From Acheta domesticus (lineage: Eukaryota; Arthropoda; Insecta; Orthoptera; Gryllidae), in assembly GCA_031308135.1 (NCBI GenBank), contig JAHLJT010000631.1, positions 7,408,764 through 7,472,763 on the forward strand: DNA of 64,000 nt. Direction: 5' to 3'. Numbering within the stretch: the first letter of the stretch is position 1; each line of letters starts with the position of its first letter. Below the pieces are notes generated by a model. That model searched no databases and was not told the origin of the DNA. It worked only from the letters and a program-made list of their open reading frames with translations. Made by a program: the position numbers and the translations under genes. This document shows positions 10,536 to 21,296 of this stretch, in pieces.

Positions 10536-11329
10536 AAGCAAAAGGGGTATCGCAATGAAACCATTTATTTAACGACTGACCTCAGATATAATACTATACT
10601 CACTTAACATTATAATATTAATTTTGAATGATCTTGAATGATATCATAAAAATGAAGTCCAGGATATTGCATGCATTGCATTTGTATTTGAACAACTCAT
10701 CAATAATAAAAAGACAAGAACAACGTTTCATAATTCTTATGACTTCTTCTTATCAGGTATTGAAAGAATAATGAATGTCATTAGACATTTCAACAATATA
10801 CATGCTACGTAACAATTTTGTGTTAATGCGAACCTGTATTTATTGTCGTTAACAAATACGTTGCTGTGGCAATGAGTGCTCATAAGAATAATCATAATTA
10901 CAATGAATAATAACATTATTCCGCACTCTTTTTTTACTTCTGCACAATTTACAATCAACAATAAGTAAATGGTTGTGAGTTACAATCAACAATAAGTAAA
11001 TTTTGTGACACTGAAAATTTCATTTAAGAAATCGGTATAGCAATTCTAAAATATTCTTTCGTTTCAGTCTATATACATGTTCACTGTTGTCTAGCAGGTT
11101 TATTGAAAGGTAATTTGGATGCTCGTACATTGACATGATATTTAAACAGGAAAATTTGTTGATGAAAGTCTTAGGCAGATAGTACTGTCATAGTTTCCAA
11201 AAAAAAAACTTCCAAAATTACCAATAAATCCGACAACCAAATTTTGAACACTGTGGCGGGAGGGAAGGCCATGAATAAGGGTAAAACGTGAACACGTGTG
11301 GTTATCAGTGTGCAACCCAGAGATGCGTG
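10536..11329. other. AT-rich spacer with a short direct repeat
   Basis: TTACAATCAACAATAAGTAA occurs twice, near 10948 and 10980, about 33 bp apart. Nothing else is recognised. Confidence 0.45.
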
Positions 11330-11774
11330 TGGATTTGAAGCTTTGGGCCTGACCTTGCTCGGCCCCCTGGCCCTCGCCTGCGAGCGCGGTCCCGAGGGAA
11401 GGTGTTGTGTGTGTGTGGGGGGGGGGCGTGGCGCCGGCGACGCGGGTGGCAGCCGGGCGGGCGCGCGGCCGCCCCTCAAGTGTTGGCGCGCGGCGCGCCC
11501 TTGGCCGGTGGCGGCGGCGGCGGCGGCGCAGACGCCCTGACAGACGCGGCGCAGGGCGGCTTCCGGGTGCCCAGGAGCCGCCCCGCCCCCACCCCTGGCC
11601 CTCGAGGGCCCGGTCGCGCCTCGCCACGCGCCTGCGGCCGCGATGTCGAGTGGAGGGAGCGAGTGCGGAATGGGAAGAGGCGAGGTTGGGAGACGGTCCG
11701 TGGAGGCGCGTCGACTGGGAATGGCACGGGCGAGCGGGCTGATAAGTGCGAGGGCGAGACGGTGTCGGCGTGGG
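11330..11774. other. GC-rich island 1
   Basis: A sharp rise in GC and CpG content in otherwise AT-rich DNA, with GGGGGGGGCG, NotI-like GCGGCCGC motifs and (GCG)n near 11512. Frames are open on both strands only because stops are rare at this composition; none shows a domain. It is cut off on the right by SINE copy 2, and GC-rich DNA resumes after it. Confidence 0.65.
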
Positions 11775-12354
11775 ACACCGGGAGAGATAGCTCAGTGCAT
11801 CAACCTGATGTCACTGCAGTCCCTCTGACCGGGAGGTCCTAGGCTTCGAGTCCCCACGGCTGCAGGATTTTCCACACTAGTTTGTCAGCTAGGTCGAATT
11901 CAGTCGCTGTCTGGAGGAGAATTCTAGCGAGCGGCTGCTTTGATCGGTACTTTTCTGTGGTTTCTCCGATCAACACCAGGCGAATGCCGGAGCAGTACCC
12001 TAACAAACGGGCCACGAACCGCGCGCTATCTTTCCTTCCTCTTCTTGTCCTATCCTCTCCTCTTACACACACACATACACACTACACACACTTACACTAT
12101 ATGCATACCCTACCACACGTGCTGGGAGACCGGTCGGGAGCTTACATGCTTGTCCCGGCTGAGGCGTTGCCCCGCTGGTGGGAAATACCGTGGTTGAGGT
12201 GAAACCCCGCTAGTCGACGGTAGGTCGGCGTCGGATCTAGCCATCCAGCGAGGAAATGATCATCGCCACCTCCCGAGAAACGCACTACACTTACGGGACT
12301 AATGACCTAAGTAGTTGACGCGCCTGGAAATACGAACAATCAATCAATCAATCA
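11775..12354 (+). mobile_element. SINE family A, copy 2 (best-preserved head)
   Basis: The head resembles a tRNA promoter: an A-box-like TAGCTCAGTGC near 11789 and a B-box-like GGCTTCGAGTCCC near 11843, about 55 bp apart. Then follow the family body (GGTTTCTCCGATCAACACCAG near 11960), a (CA)-rich tract at 12065-12090, and a 3' tail of (CAAT)n at 12337-12353. Length is about 580 bp. The element is inserted between two GC-rich blocks. Transcription would be by RNA polymerase III from the internal boxes. Confidence 0.8.
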
Positions 12355-13045
12355 TCGAAAGCGAGACGAGCGCGGGTAGGGCGGCAGCACGGGCACGCGT
12401 CGAGGGAGACATCGGAGGCGAGGGTGGGTGGGAGCCAGAAAAGTAAAGCGGGCCCGCAACGAGGCGAGCTCGGGCCGGGAGGGTGAGCGGCGGGGCGACT
12501 CCTCTCTGCCACCCCTATTTACCTCGGAACCGCCCCCGCCCCCGCCCCTCGCCCCCGCTGCCAACCCCCACGCCCCCGCCTCCGCGCCCGACTCCACGCC
12601 CGCCTCCGCGCCCGCCTCCGCGCACGCCACCGCGCCCGCCTCCACCTCCGCCACCGCCCCCGCCTCCGCCCCCGTCACCGCCTCCGCCGCCGCCCCTGCC
12701 CCCGCCCCCGCCTCTGCCACCGCCCCCTCCTCCGCCCCCGCCCCGCCTTTGCCCCCGCCCCCACCTCCGCCTCCGCCTCCGCCTCCGCCCCGTCTCCGCC
12801 TCCACCCCCGCCTTCGCCCTCACCCCCGCCTCCGCCCCCCACCTCCACCCCCGCCTCCGCCCCCGCCTCCGCCTCCGCCCCCGCCTCCGCCTCCGTCCCC
12901 GCCTCCCCCCCCCCGCCTCCACTCCCGTCTCGTTGCTTCCGCGCGCGGCAGACGGAAGAGGACCGCAGCGAACACAAACAGGCGCCTGCGAAGGTACAGC
13001 GGCTCCCGGATTGTTTACGTTGCCCCGGGTAAACTGCCTGGAAGG
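12355..13045. other. GC-rich island 2 with CCGCCY simple repeat
   Basis: The block 12530-12915 is built almost entirely of CCGCCC and CCGCCT hexamers with variants. Long frames (208 codons on plus at 12428-13054 and others) are proline/alanine- or arginine/glycine-rich low complexity and appear in several frames at once, so none is called a gene. The right edge (12930-13045) is GC-rich but not repetitive and could be a CpG-island-type promoter, without further support. Confidence 0.65.
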
Positions 13046-13425
13046 CTTTGTTAGCTTTAGCCTATAATATTTTGCTGAGCATTCTTCAACCTAAGAGGGT
13101 GGATCGCCGTAAGGTGATCGGAACATTTTCCGGTTCGTTGCAGCTAAGGCACTCGCAGTGTTGACTTGCGTTCAAGAGTGAAGCATTTCAAACCCGCTGA
13201 GGGCATGACGCCGGTCTACAAATTCTCGTCTTTCTTAAATTACCACGCTAATTTTACTTCATCGCATTCGAACAGTTTAACAACATACGTAGGTTATTTT
13301 TTTAATAAGATCCGTTGGTGAATGAGAGTGAGATTGACGCGCGATCGTCGTAGTGTGCATGAGCTTTCTGATTCCAACATACTTTGCCCGCGTTTTGACT
13401 GCCTTTTTCCAGCTGTATGGTATGG
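13046..13425. other. Unassigned sequence
   Basis: No frame, fold or repeat recognised. Confidence 0.4.
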
Positions 13426-13740
13426 CCGTGAGCCGACTTTAAAATGTTGAAGAAAATTGTGTCGCCCGCCGATGTTCCCATATGTCTGCACAAACAAAAG
13501 CTAAACAGGACTTTGTATGGAATTAACTGGATCATTCACCTTCCACTTCAGACTTTGCACCTACTGACTACCACATGTTTAGTTGATTTAAGGATTTTCT
13601 TGGTTGTCAACGGTTCAGCGACAACAAAGAAATGAGAACCGCAGTCAGGGATAAGACTTTTTTCACAGACGGCAGATTTCATTGACCTCCGAGTTAAAAA
13701 ACTTGGTGCGTGGTTTGACAAATTTTTGAACAAAAATGAA
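13426..13740 (+). pseudogene. Mariner-like transposase C-terminal remnant
   Basis: Scattered plus-strand frames keep the order of the transposase end: a block resembling SHMSAQTKAK near 13470, then DFAPTDYHMF near 13550-13580 (catalytic aspartate block), then LGCQRFSDNKEMRTAV near 13600-13645. Stops and shifts separate them. The N-terminus is not seen. The family would cut and paste DNA at TA sites. Confidence 0.5.
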
Positions 13741-14396
13741 AATATGTAGAAATGAAAATGAAAGTATGTAGATTATTGAAAACAAACATTATTTTATGTT
13801 CAATATTTCCCTTCTTATTAACAAATGACTTTATTTAAAAGTAGTAATAGTCGTAGTTTGCTTAATAAAATGGCATTGGTCCAATATTCAGTAAAAGCTC
13901 TGACATTTCATTAATTGCAGAATTTTAACTCTCTTAATGATGCACCTGGGGCGTTGTTGGAACGTCATCACTAAGCTGTGATTTAGAAACTCTGTGCCTC
14001 CCCTTTTCCCATCCCTCTCCTCACCCGTTTTCTCTCTTCTGGTCTTCTCTCTCTTCTCACTCCTATCCCCACTTCTCTCTCCTCTATTTGTTTCTTCCGC
14101 TTCCTCCTCTCTGTCTCACCCTTTGTTTCGCCTTGCATCTGACTGACAATATTTCTGCTGATCTCTAGCAGTGGCAAGCGAAATCTTATACCGCCGGAGA
14201 CTTTAATGATCGACGAATTTCTATATAGTAGCGATATCTTACCAGAGTGAAGGGTTTACTCCTGGAATTTGGTTCAGAAGCGTTATTTAGGCATCTGATC
14301 TTTTACTTTCGATTTTAATTTTTTTTTCTATCTACGACTTAGGACTATTTTACACACGATCAGAAGTAAAAATTAATATGGCATATTGCGTTTTAA
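13741..14396. other. Unassigned sequence with a pyrimidine-rich patch
   Basis: 13990-14130 is a strongly CT-rich tract; its reverse complement gives a 64-codon basic low-complexity frame. Nothing else is recognised. Confidence 0.4.
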
Positions 14397-14606
14397 CCCT
14401 TAACTGGTGACGTGTGGTCTCTGAGACGCGGAGAAAAATGAACGCATAGCCTTTCTTTCGGTACGTCACAATAACTTTTTCTTTACAGTACCTTCCTATC
14501 GCTTTCTAAACTACACTCACACGCGGGCAGGTGACAGTCGCTCGCCTTTGAGGGCCAGTTGAATTTTTGGAACGGTCTCCCAGACCCTCACATCACCAGT
14601 ACTAGG
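14397..14606. mobile_element. piggyBac-like MITE
   Basis: Starts CCCTTAACTGGTGACGTGTG immediately after TTAA (14393-14396). It ends, as reverse complement, CCTAGTACTGGTGATGTGAG. The CCY..ACTGGTGA terminus and TTAA flank are characteristic of piggyBac elements. At 210 bp it is non-autonomous. The right TTAA is not intact (ACTT), so the copy is old or the right edge is mutated. Confidence 0.65.
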
Positions 14607-15016
14607 ACTTTTCTTCCCACAATGAATGAACATTGCGATTTTTTTATTAATGGATAATTTTCGTGTAACAATGCATTATCGTATTTAAATGAAGGTTTTT
14701 TAATGTAATGACTAATGAATGCTATTTCAGACCATTCTACGAGTTCTTAAGATAATTAATAGTGAAGAAACAGTATGGAACAAATTACAGGCAGAAATTT
14801 ACTCGGTGTGTAATAAATAATTATATTATTTTCATTTTACATATTAACAAAAAATCGTTTTAGTTTCATGTTTATTATAGCATTGTTAACGTGAAAAAAA
14901 TTGTGAAGTCAACAAGAAATGGAACACCGAAAAGAATCTGCCTAAAACGTTTGGGGTCTCACAGACAGCACGTCACCGGGAAGAGTAGTTTGAAGGCAAG
15001 TCACCAGCTAACGGGA
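14607..15016. other. AT-rich spacer, nothing recognised
   Basis: No supported feature. Confidence 0.4.
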
Positions 15017-15088
15017 CCCCTCAGACGATTTACGGACAGCGCGCTGGCATTCTGGGAGGTAAGCCCGGGTTCAATTCCCGGCCGAGGC
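15017..15088 (+). other. tRNA-like sequence, probable SINE head
   Basis: A 72-nt stretch with a perfect TPsiC arm (CCGGGTTCAATTCCCGG near 15065-15081), a 3' acceptor strand CCGAGGC and a matching but imperfect 5' strand. The anticodon arm is poorly paired and the 5' acceptor mismatched, so a functional tRNA is unlikely. It looks like a tRNA-derived SINE head or tRNA pseudogene. Confidence 0.5.
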
Positions 15089-15428
15089 AAAAATAAAGCA
15101 GCTTCTCAAGCACAAGAAAATCGTCTCATTTTCTATAACTGTGTGACGAAAGACAAAGTGCAGACAGGCCAAGTACTCTAAGTAGAGGGAAGGGAATGCG
15201 TCGTGCTCGCCACATGTCTCCCTCACTCCCAGGCAATAAGCAAAAACAGAGTTCAGGCCAGAAACAGGGTACAGACATTTACTTTAGGCCCGGGAGCACC
15301 GCTAGCTGAAAAAAAATCGGATTAATCTGACCCCGAAGTGCCAATTACGTACATACATGTTGTATTTTTTCTTGTGCTTTAATAATACTCGAATGGATAA
15401 TATTTATTTTTGACTCACTGGAATTAAC
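15089..15428. other. Unassigned sequence downstream of the tRNA-like head
   Basis: May include the body of a SINE starting at 15017; no second copy is found in the window to define it. Confidence 0.35.
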
Positions 15429-15440
15429 GATGTTAATTTT

Positions 15441-15659
15441 TTTGTTTGTTTGTTATTTAAGATCGCGTCAACTACTGCGTCATTAGCTACCACTATTGGG
15501 TTTAACGTTATGGTATGGGGATGAAACGATATGGTGATGATTGGGGATGAAAGGACGAACACACACAACCATGCGCGAGGCCGGACTCGAACCCGCGACC
15601 CGTTGGTCCGAGATCACTACGGCACCGTTGTCTTCGCGATCTCGGCCACGGGGCCGACA
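15441..15659 (-). mobile_element. SINE family B, copy 1
   Basis: On the minus strand it begins GTCGGCCCCGTGGCCGAGAT (tRNA-like A box). It carries a B box GGGTTCGAGTCC near 15590, continues through the conserved body with TAACGTTAAACCCAATAGTG and ends in an (AACA)n-type tail. It is flanked by an approximate 12-bp target duplication GATGTTAATTTT (15429-15440) and GATGTTAGTTTT (15660-15671). Other copies lie at 18383-18562, 22016-22236 and 49084-49291. Confidence 0.85.
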
Positions 15660-15671
15660 GATGTTAGTTTT

Positions 15672-16200
15672 GTTATCCTAATGAACCACGGAAATCGTGG
15701 TGAAAAATCAAATAGATACAATACCCTTTTGGATGCTTTCAAAATTTTTGATGATCATGTCAATGTTGGTCCAGCTGTTCCATGTCGGACCTCTCCTTAG
15801 TTCTCGTAAATGTGAGGAGAGGCCTCACCAAGAGAAGGGTTTCGCCAATATTTTGACAGGCGCTCTATTCGTATACCTGGCACGTGCAGCCAAAAGACAG
15901 GTGCGCAGTCCCCCATCTCATCCTAACAATGAAGACATTTGGGGGCAGAGCAAAGAAGACTTCCCCCACTCTACTCTTTCGTTGCACTACGTCCTGCTGT
16001 TGTCGTTCACATTTTGAATCCCTGAGGTCTCTTATCCCCCGATAGACCATCTATTTTTTTTCTAATGAACGAATATATTGCGTTAGCATCTTAGCCCAGT
16101 TAAATGAGAGAAATAAAGTTGAATACGTACCTTGAATGATAGTATTAAGTTGCAGTATCTTCAATATTTTTCTTGATTCGCTGAATAATTTATCGTTCAC
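15672..16200. other. Unassigned sequence
   Basis: Frames of 106 codons or less without known domains; no repeats recognised. Confidence 0.4.
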
Positions 16201-16717
16201 CCCGTCCGTCCCGTCCGTCCCGTCCGTCCCGTCCGTCCCGTCCGTCCCGTCCGTCCCGTCCGTCCCGTCCGTCCCGTCCGTCCCGTCCGTCCCGTCCGTC
16301 CCGTCCGTCCCGTCCGTCCCGTCCGTCCCGTCCGTCCCGTCCGTCCCGTCCGTCCCGTCCGTCCCGTCCGTCCCGTCCGTCCCGTCCGTCCCGTCCGTCC
16401 CGTCCGTCCCGTCCGTCCCGTCCGTCCCGTCCGTCCCGTCCGTCCCGTCCGTCCCGTCCGTCCCGTCCGTCCCGTCCGTCCCGTCCGTCCCGTCCGTCCC
16501 GTCCGTCCCGTCCGTCCCGTCCGTCCCGTCCGTCCCGTCCGTCCCGTCCGTCCCGTCCGTCCCGTCCGTCCCGTCCGTCCCGTCCGTCCCGTCCGTCCCG
16601 TCCGTCCCGTCCGTCCCGTCCGTCCCGTCCGTCCCGTCCGTCCCGTCCGTCCCGTCCGTCCCGTCCGTCCCGTCCGTCCCGTCCGTCCCGTCCGTCCCGT
16701 CCGTCCCGTCCGTCCCG
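16201..16717. repeat. Perfect 9-bp tandem array, unit CCCGTCCGT
   Basis: About 57 head-to-tail copies of a 9-bp unit over 517 bp with no variant seen. Because the period is a multiple of three and the unit lacks stops, plus reads as repeating Pro-Ser-Val and minus as Asp-Gly-Arg, and both are open well beyond the array (16136-16825 plus; 16891-16190 minus). Those frames have no start context or domain and are treated as by-products. The lack of variation implies very recent expansion or homogenisation, or assembly smoothing. Confidence 0.95.
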
Positions 16718-17094
16718 GTACCGATCCAGTGTGCGCAATTTATGCCTCATATTCGCTTTAGTTATGGCGACGGAAATATGATTGCACCACTCGTCGTTTG
16801 TACCAAAAAGAACAGGCTTTCGTAATCCTTTTTCTGAATGTGTACCAAAAGCATAAATCTTTAGAAGACATTCATTACAATATGGGTGCAATGTTTTTCC
16901 TTGGCGAAGAGTTTCTATTGAATTATTGAAATTGAAAGATAATAGTGGTCATTGAACCATTGAAAACATTGATTGAACCATTGAAAACAGTCAAACAAGC
17001 ATGCAGGATGAGAAAATACCAAGATGTCGAGCCTCTTCCACTACTGATCGCAATATTGAGCAAATCTGTACCCTGATAGTGAGTAACCAATGAA
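16718..17094. other. Unassigned sequence
   Basis: A short duplication of TTGAACCATTGAAAACA occurs near 16950-16990. Nothing else is seen. Confidence 0.4.
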
Positions 17095-17275
17095 TGACTA
17101 TTGATGAAGTGGCCAACCATTTGCGCGTTAGTCAGGTTCTCCATATGAGAAAGACATTCTTTTGTGGCAAGACAACGCGCATCCACCCAATGTCGCCGCC
17201 CAAGAACTTCAAAATCTGTATTTCGAGGAGTCAAGAGCATGTCGAATACATCTGATTTTGCCACGCTTGAGTACT
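17095..17275 (+). pseudogene. Possible mariner-like transposase scrap
   Basis: Plus-strand frames give TIDEVANHLRVSQ (like the helix-turn-helix end of mariner transposase) and, in another frame, LWQDNAHPPNVAAQELQ (like the catalytic DNARPH block). Their closeness implies a large internal deletion. The matches are short, so confidence is low. Confidence 0.35.
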
Positions 17276-17284
17276 AGTGATGAG

Positions 17285-17400
17285 ACATCGATAACAAATC
17301 GACAATGTTAGCAAACATTGATGTTCAAAATTGAAACATCGATGTTAAAATATATCGACTTAAATACATCGATGTTTTACAACATCGTTTATCATTTCGC
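17285..17400. repeat. Cluster of CATCGATG-type palindromes
   Basis: Within about 110 bp the palindrome ACATCGATGTT or a close variant recurs five or six times in both orientations. Such clusters occur as subterminal repeats of hAT-like MITEs, but element ends could not be located. Confidence 0.45.
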
Positions 17401-17949
17401 CGAATTACGAGAAGAGGGGCAGACCCTATGGCCACAGCGTATTTGTTGACCCATAGCTCGCTAGTAGGCATACGAGTGAGCTATGGTTGACCACATCTCA
17501 ATGTGCGAAATAAACCAGGAGAAAGAGGAAATGTGGAGTCATCTCGCGATAGAGTCTTTGGTCGAAGAAGGTAGTACAAACAACGTTCCTTTGGCTCCAT
17601 CACACGAACTGAAAGAATTACCGTCAGTTATTATCTCATAAACATCGATATCAGTGTCGCATCCGTACTGACTGTCATCTGTTGGGTCCATTTGAATGTA
17701 CTTTCAGAGACAGACGGTTTGTCCCCGATATACAGACGAGCAGTGCAGTGCATACATACCTTGCTGCTCAATCGATAATCCTTCTTTCTGAGGAACGTTG
17801 GAACAGTAATGGACCAAGTACATAGAAAAGCGAAGTGCTTACGTTACAAAATAGTGTTATTGTAATTTTTGTACTCTTGTTGTAATTAATTGCTTTGAGT
17901 GCAGATTGTTCATTGAGTTCTGACACTACTTATTAACTTACACCCGTAT
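17401..17949. other. Unassigned sequence
   Basis: Nothing recognised beyond a short inverted pair CATAGCTCGCTAG / GTGAGCTATGG near 17450-17485. Confidence 0.4.
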
Positions 17950-18342
17950 ATTATATTTTATTGTTGCAACGACCCTCATCTCGATCAGGTTTTTGTCCAG
18001 TTTCCCTGATCTATTGAGCAAATGCTGAGATGGCCCCTTGTTTTGCTTCTGGACGTAAATGTAGCTTCACTGTGCGCACGTTTTGTTGAGCACTCCTTTT
18101 GCTTGTAGTTCATTTACAGTTGAAATTGATTTTCTATAACTCGGGAACAAACATTTTTCAAATCTTTTTATTTTTCTAAAATAATTATTTTCTAAATTAA
18201 TTTTTTCGTTGTTTTTTTCGTTTTTTATTTTTTTAAATTTTTTTATTCTGGCCCTCAAGAAAATGTGCGCGTGTGTCTTTCCTCACACGTCATATACAGT
18301 TTTTACTATTTTTTGACAAATAATAAATAAATAAATAAACGA
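17950..18342 (+). mobile_element. LINE 3' end with (TAAA)n tail, second copy
   Basis: The first 120 bp match 9150-9270 closely (CATCTCGATCAGG, CAGTTTCCCTGAT, TTTTGCTTCTGGACGTAAAT). The end (TTTTTACTATTTTTTGACAAA then ATAAATAAATAAATAA) resembles the same family's terminus at 9590. The interior has diverged. No coding frame remains. Confidence 0.6.
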
Positions 18343-18382
18343 ACATATTAAATTTTCACAGAAATTAGTGCACAATGCAAAT

Positions 18383-18562
18383 TTTTTTTGTTATTGAAGG
18401 TCCATCAACTACTAGGTCATTAGCGACCACTATTGGATTTAACGTTATGGTATGAGGATGAAACGATATGGGGATGATCGGGGGTGAAAGAACGAACACA
18501 TACAACCATGCCCGAGGCGGGACTCGAACCCGAGACCCCTCGGTCTGAGATCACTACGGCAT
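18383..18562 (-). mobile_element. SINE family B, copy 2 (head truncated)
   Basis: The minus strand carries the B-box region GGGTTCGAGTCCC near 18528 and the conserved body and tail, but stops at GATCTCAGACCGAG-like sequence, losing the A-box end. Truncation at the 5' end is typical of incomplete reverse transcription. Confidence 0.8.
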
Positions 18563-20479
18563 TTTTGGGGATAAATAAATAGTTTTTTTTGTTGTTTCAT
18601 TTATCCGAGTATTTCTTTTCTAATTCTTGTCCTCGTTTCACAAACCAATTGATTAAATTAATTAATAGATCCAAGGGTTGCTGGTTAGGGTCCTCTCACT
18701 AACATTTCGTTTCAATTCATTCATTAAATCATTTTAATCAGTCACTGGATAATAGGATTCTTGGATAACCGTATAGCGGATAATGTATTTTGCAGTGTTT
18801 GTTAGGTTAATGTAGACTTCCTTTCTTGTTATATCTTGTTAAATTGATGTCAGCATGTGTACGTTAAGATTATTTTATGCCCATTCCCAAAGCATCTTAT
18901 TTCTGTCTCGGGTAGTAATTTTTATCTCCATTGATCACATGCCATATCATTTTAATAATTTCTTACCCGCATCCCCACAGCACCTCAGCGGAAGGATTAT
19001 TGACCCAAATCCAGAGAAGAAAATTACAATTTCCTACCGGTTCAGTACGCGTACGTTTAAAATTAATAACTTGTGGGTAAGGTCTCTGCAAATTACAATG
19101 GCCTCCGTTAAGCACTGACACAGAAATCCATTAGTGATCCATCCATGATCTACGGCAGATGCAACTCCACTTTGTTCGGTTTCAATTCATTTTTTTTTCT
19201 TTCAGTAATCCGGTATTTCCTATCAGAAGTGTATGATGCAAATTCTTACATTTAGGTGACGGGCTTCCTGACTGAGTTAATATTCTAATATAATATATTC
19301 TAATTGGTAAACACTACCTATATTTTTAAAATTTGTGCTTTTCTAGTTTGGGAAACATTTTAAATTGTAAGCTTTTCCTAAAATTGAAATGATCGTATCC
19401 ACGTTCATAACTTCTTTTTTTTCTTATTTAAATAACCGAACAGCTTTGTTTTCCGTTTCTCTCAAGACTTGAACGTTTACTTGGCGATTTTTGCTTGTAT
19501 GCTGAAGTGTTTTCCTTCCTTTCTGGTTTTTAGGGCTAATTCAAAAATACGTACGCAATTTTAGCTTCTTCAAAACCTCTCTTAAACAATTAGTAGTACT
19601 TATTAACATTTCACTGATTTAAACAATTTCCTTCTAATTCTCTTCTGTACCTGACTTACTGAGTCAAAAAAATATTTTCTCTAAATTTGAATAAAATCTC
19701 TTAGTGCAACCTGATATATTTGTGATTAATTTTTAATACATCCCTAGTGTGAAATTAATAAACTTAATCTCAAAAATTCTGTGAGAGCATTTCCTGTTCT
19801 ATTAACTTCTTCCTCCCTCGCTTTCACTCCTGTCTCCCATATGAGAAACCCTTCATCTAAATTCCGTACATATTTCTCATTGAATTATCTCCTTTTTATC
19901 ATAAAATAAATTGTAATAAATATTTTTGAAAGTGGTGAGGAGGAAGAGCACGTTAAATGGCCTGAGCCTCATCATCAATAAAGATATTAATTTATTTATT
20001 TAACAGGGAGACACCAACTGCCAGGGATGTTCAACCCTTCCAACGACAGGGGAAAAAGGCGAGTCGTACTCAGCAAGTACAGAGGCTGTACTGGCCTCTG
20101 TACCTCTGTACCTAGCCCGCACAACAACGAGCATGTTAAAATGGGTAAATAAAAGTGCGTAAAAAAGTAAATTCTAAAAAAAAGGCTCCTTCACATCAAG
20201 GGAGGAGTGGCCATCGTTTTAAAAAAAGTATTGCTTTATGTTTGTTGTGCATAGTTCAGTTATTTTACAACTTTACATATGTTTGAAAGGCTTACGTGCT
20301 AACTTATTTTCAAAACGACCTTCTAACACTAAAATATAACATGAGGTTGAGAATTCCCTTTTGGATCCTCTATTCAGGTTCGAATTCGGACAAGGTTTTT
20401 AGGAATGTATTGTAGGGATATCTGTTTTTATTCTGGTATGGTCAGGATTTTTTACGAGTCTGAAGGTTGCAAGGGAAGG
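18563..20479. other. Long AT-rich stretch, nothing recognised
   Basis: Almost 2 kb without a supportable gene, RNA or repeat boundary; the longest frame is 87 codons at 18855-19118 and has no known domain. A small duplication (CTGTACTGGCCTCTGTACC) lies near 20085-20110. Confidence 0.5.
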
Positions 20480-21112
20480 GATTTGGGGTAAATAATGGTA
20501 AAAGTTAGTGGCTAGGTATGTGATATGATGTGATGTTCGATGGGCTCTAGGCTGAGTTTTTTACGAAGCTGATGATTGGTGACAAACCACGGTGCATTGA
20601 GTATAGTTCTGAGAAATTGGTTCTGAATGATTAGTATTTTTTTAGATGGGTTTTTGCGACAGTTATCCAATTGGGACAGGCATACAGTAGTAACAGTCTT
20701 ATATATTGGAATTGAAGAGTGATATGGTAATGAACTGTTCCTATAGATTAGAGGTATTAATTGCAGTAGTTTTATTTGAGCTTGTTCTATTTTTTCGTCT
20801 ATGTGCTGTTTCCAATTCAGTTTAGTATTCAAGTTTAATCCCAGGTATTTAACAGGTTTGTTAGGGAAGGGTACCGGTTTATTGTATTGTTATTTTTTGT
20901 TTGGGGAGTGGGAAAGGTATAGGGTCTTAGCGTAAATATTTTTGCCGCGGTTTTGGTTGGATTCAGTTGGATTTTAAGTTTAGATACCCAGCTGTTGAGT
21001 AAATTGGGGTGTATTTGCGTTCTATTTCTGATTTCAATGATAGAGTTGCCAGAAGAGAATATTGCCGTGTCATCCGCGAATTGTGGATGCTCATTAATCT
21101 AGGGAGGTCTGT
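20480..21112 (-). pseudogene. Jockey-clade reverse transcriptase fragment
   Basis: From the right edge the minus strand reads QFADDTAIFSSG (catalytic motif, near 21085-21050), then LNPTKTAAKIFTLR, then after a frame change LNTKLNWKQHIDEKI to NQFLRTILNAPWFV at 20832-20512. These C-terminal blocks match the Jockey element at 41690-43315 (LTWKNHIQEI, YLRKAVQAPWF). The fragment lacks the N-terminal half, endonuclease and ORF1, and abuts a GC-rich island. Confidence 0.8.
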
Positions 21113-21117
21113 AGCGT

Positions 21118-21265
21118 GAGTGGCCATCGTGCCCGCGCGCATCGCAACGCGCCCCCCCCCGTCCACTCGCTCCCTAGAGCCACCTCCCCCCCCCGCCGCC
21201 GCCGCCGCCTACGCCACCGCCCGCATGGCGACCGGGACGCAGCGGCCCACAGCCGCAGTGGGCCC
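21118..21265. other. GC-rich island 3
   Basis: About 150 bp of GC-rich sequence with (GCC)n and C-runs (CCCCCCCCCGTCC near 21150), between the Jockey fragment and the MITE. Frames on both strands are compositional. Confidence 0.55.
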
Positions 21266-21296
21266 AAACGCAACACAAGCGAGCATCACAAACTAA

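Noticed and set aside
11754..12368. 8-bp duplication GCGAGACG around SINE A copy 2
   Set aside because: The left copy is about 20 bp before the family's start shared with copy 3, and the flanks are low-complexity GC-rich DNA, so the match may be chance.
12428..13067. Long proline/alanine-rich frames (208 and 194 codons)
   Set aside because: The DNA is a CCGCCY simple repeat; several frames on both strands are open at once, with no domain or start context.
15017..15088. Functional tRNA gene
   Set aside because: The T arm is perfect but anticodon and acceptor stems are poorly paired; SINE head or pseudogene is more likely.
16136..16891. (Pro-Ser-Val)n and (Asp-Gly-Arg)n proteins
   Set aside because: Both follow from a 9-bp array without stops; the flanking codons on either side show no protein-like signal.
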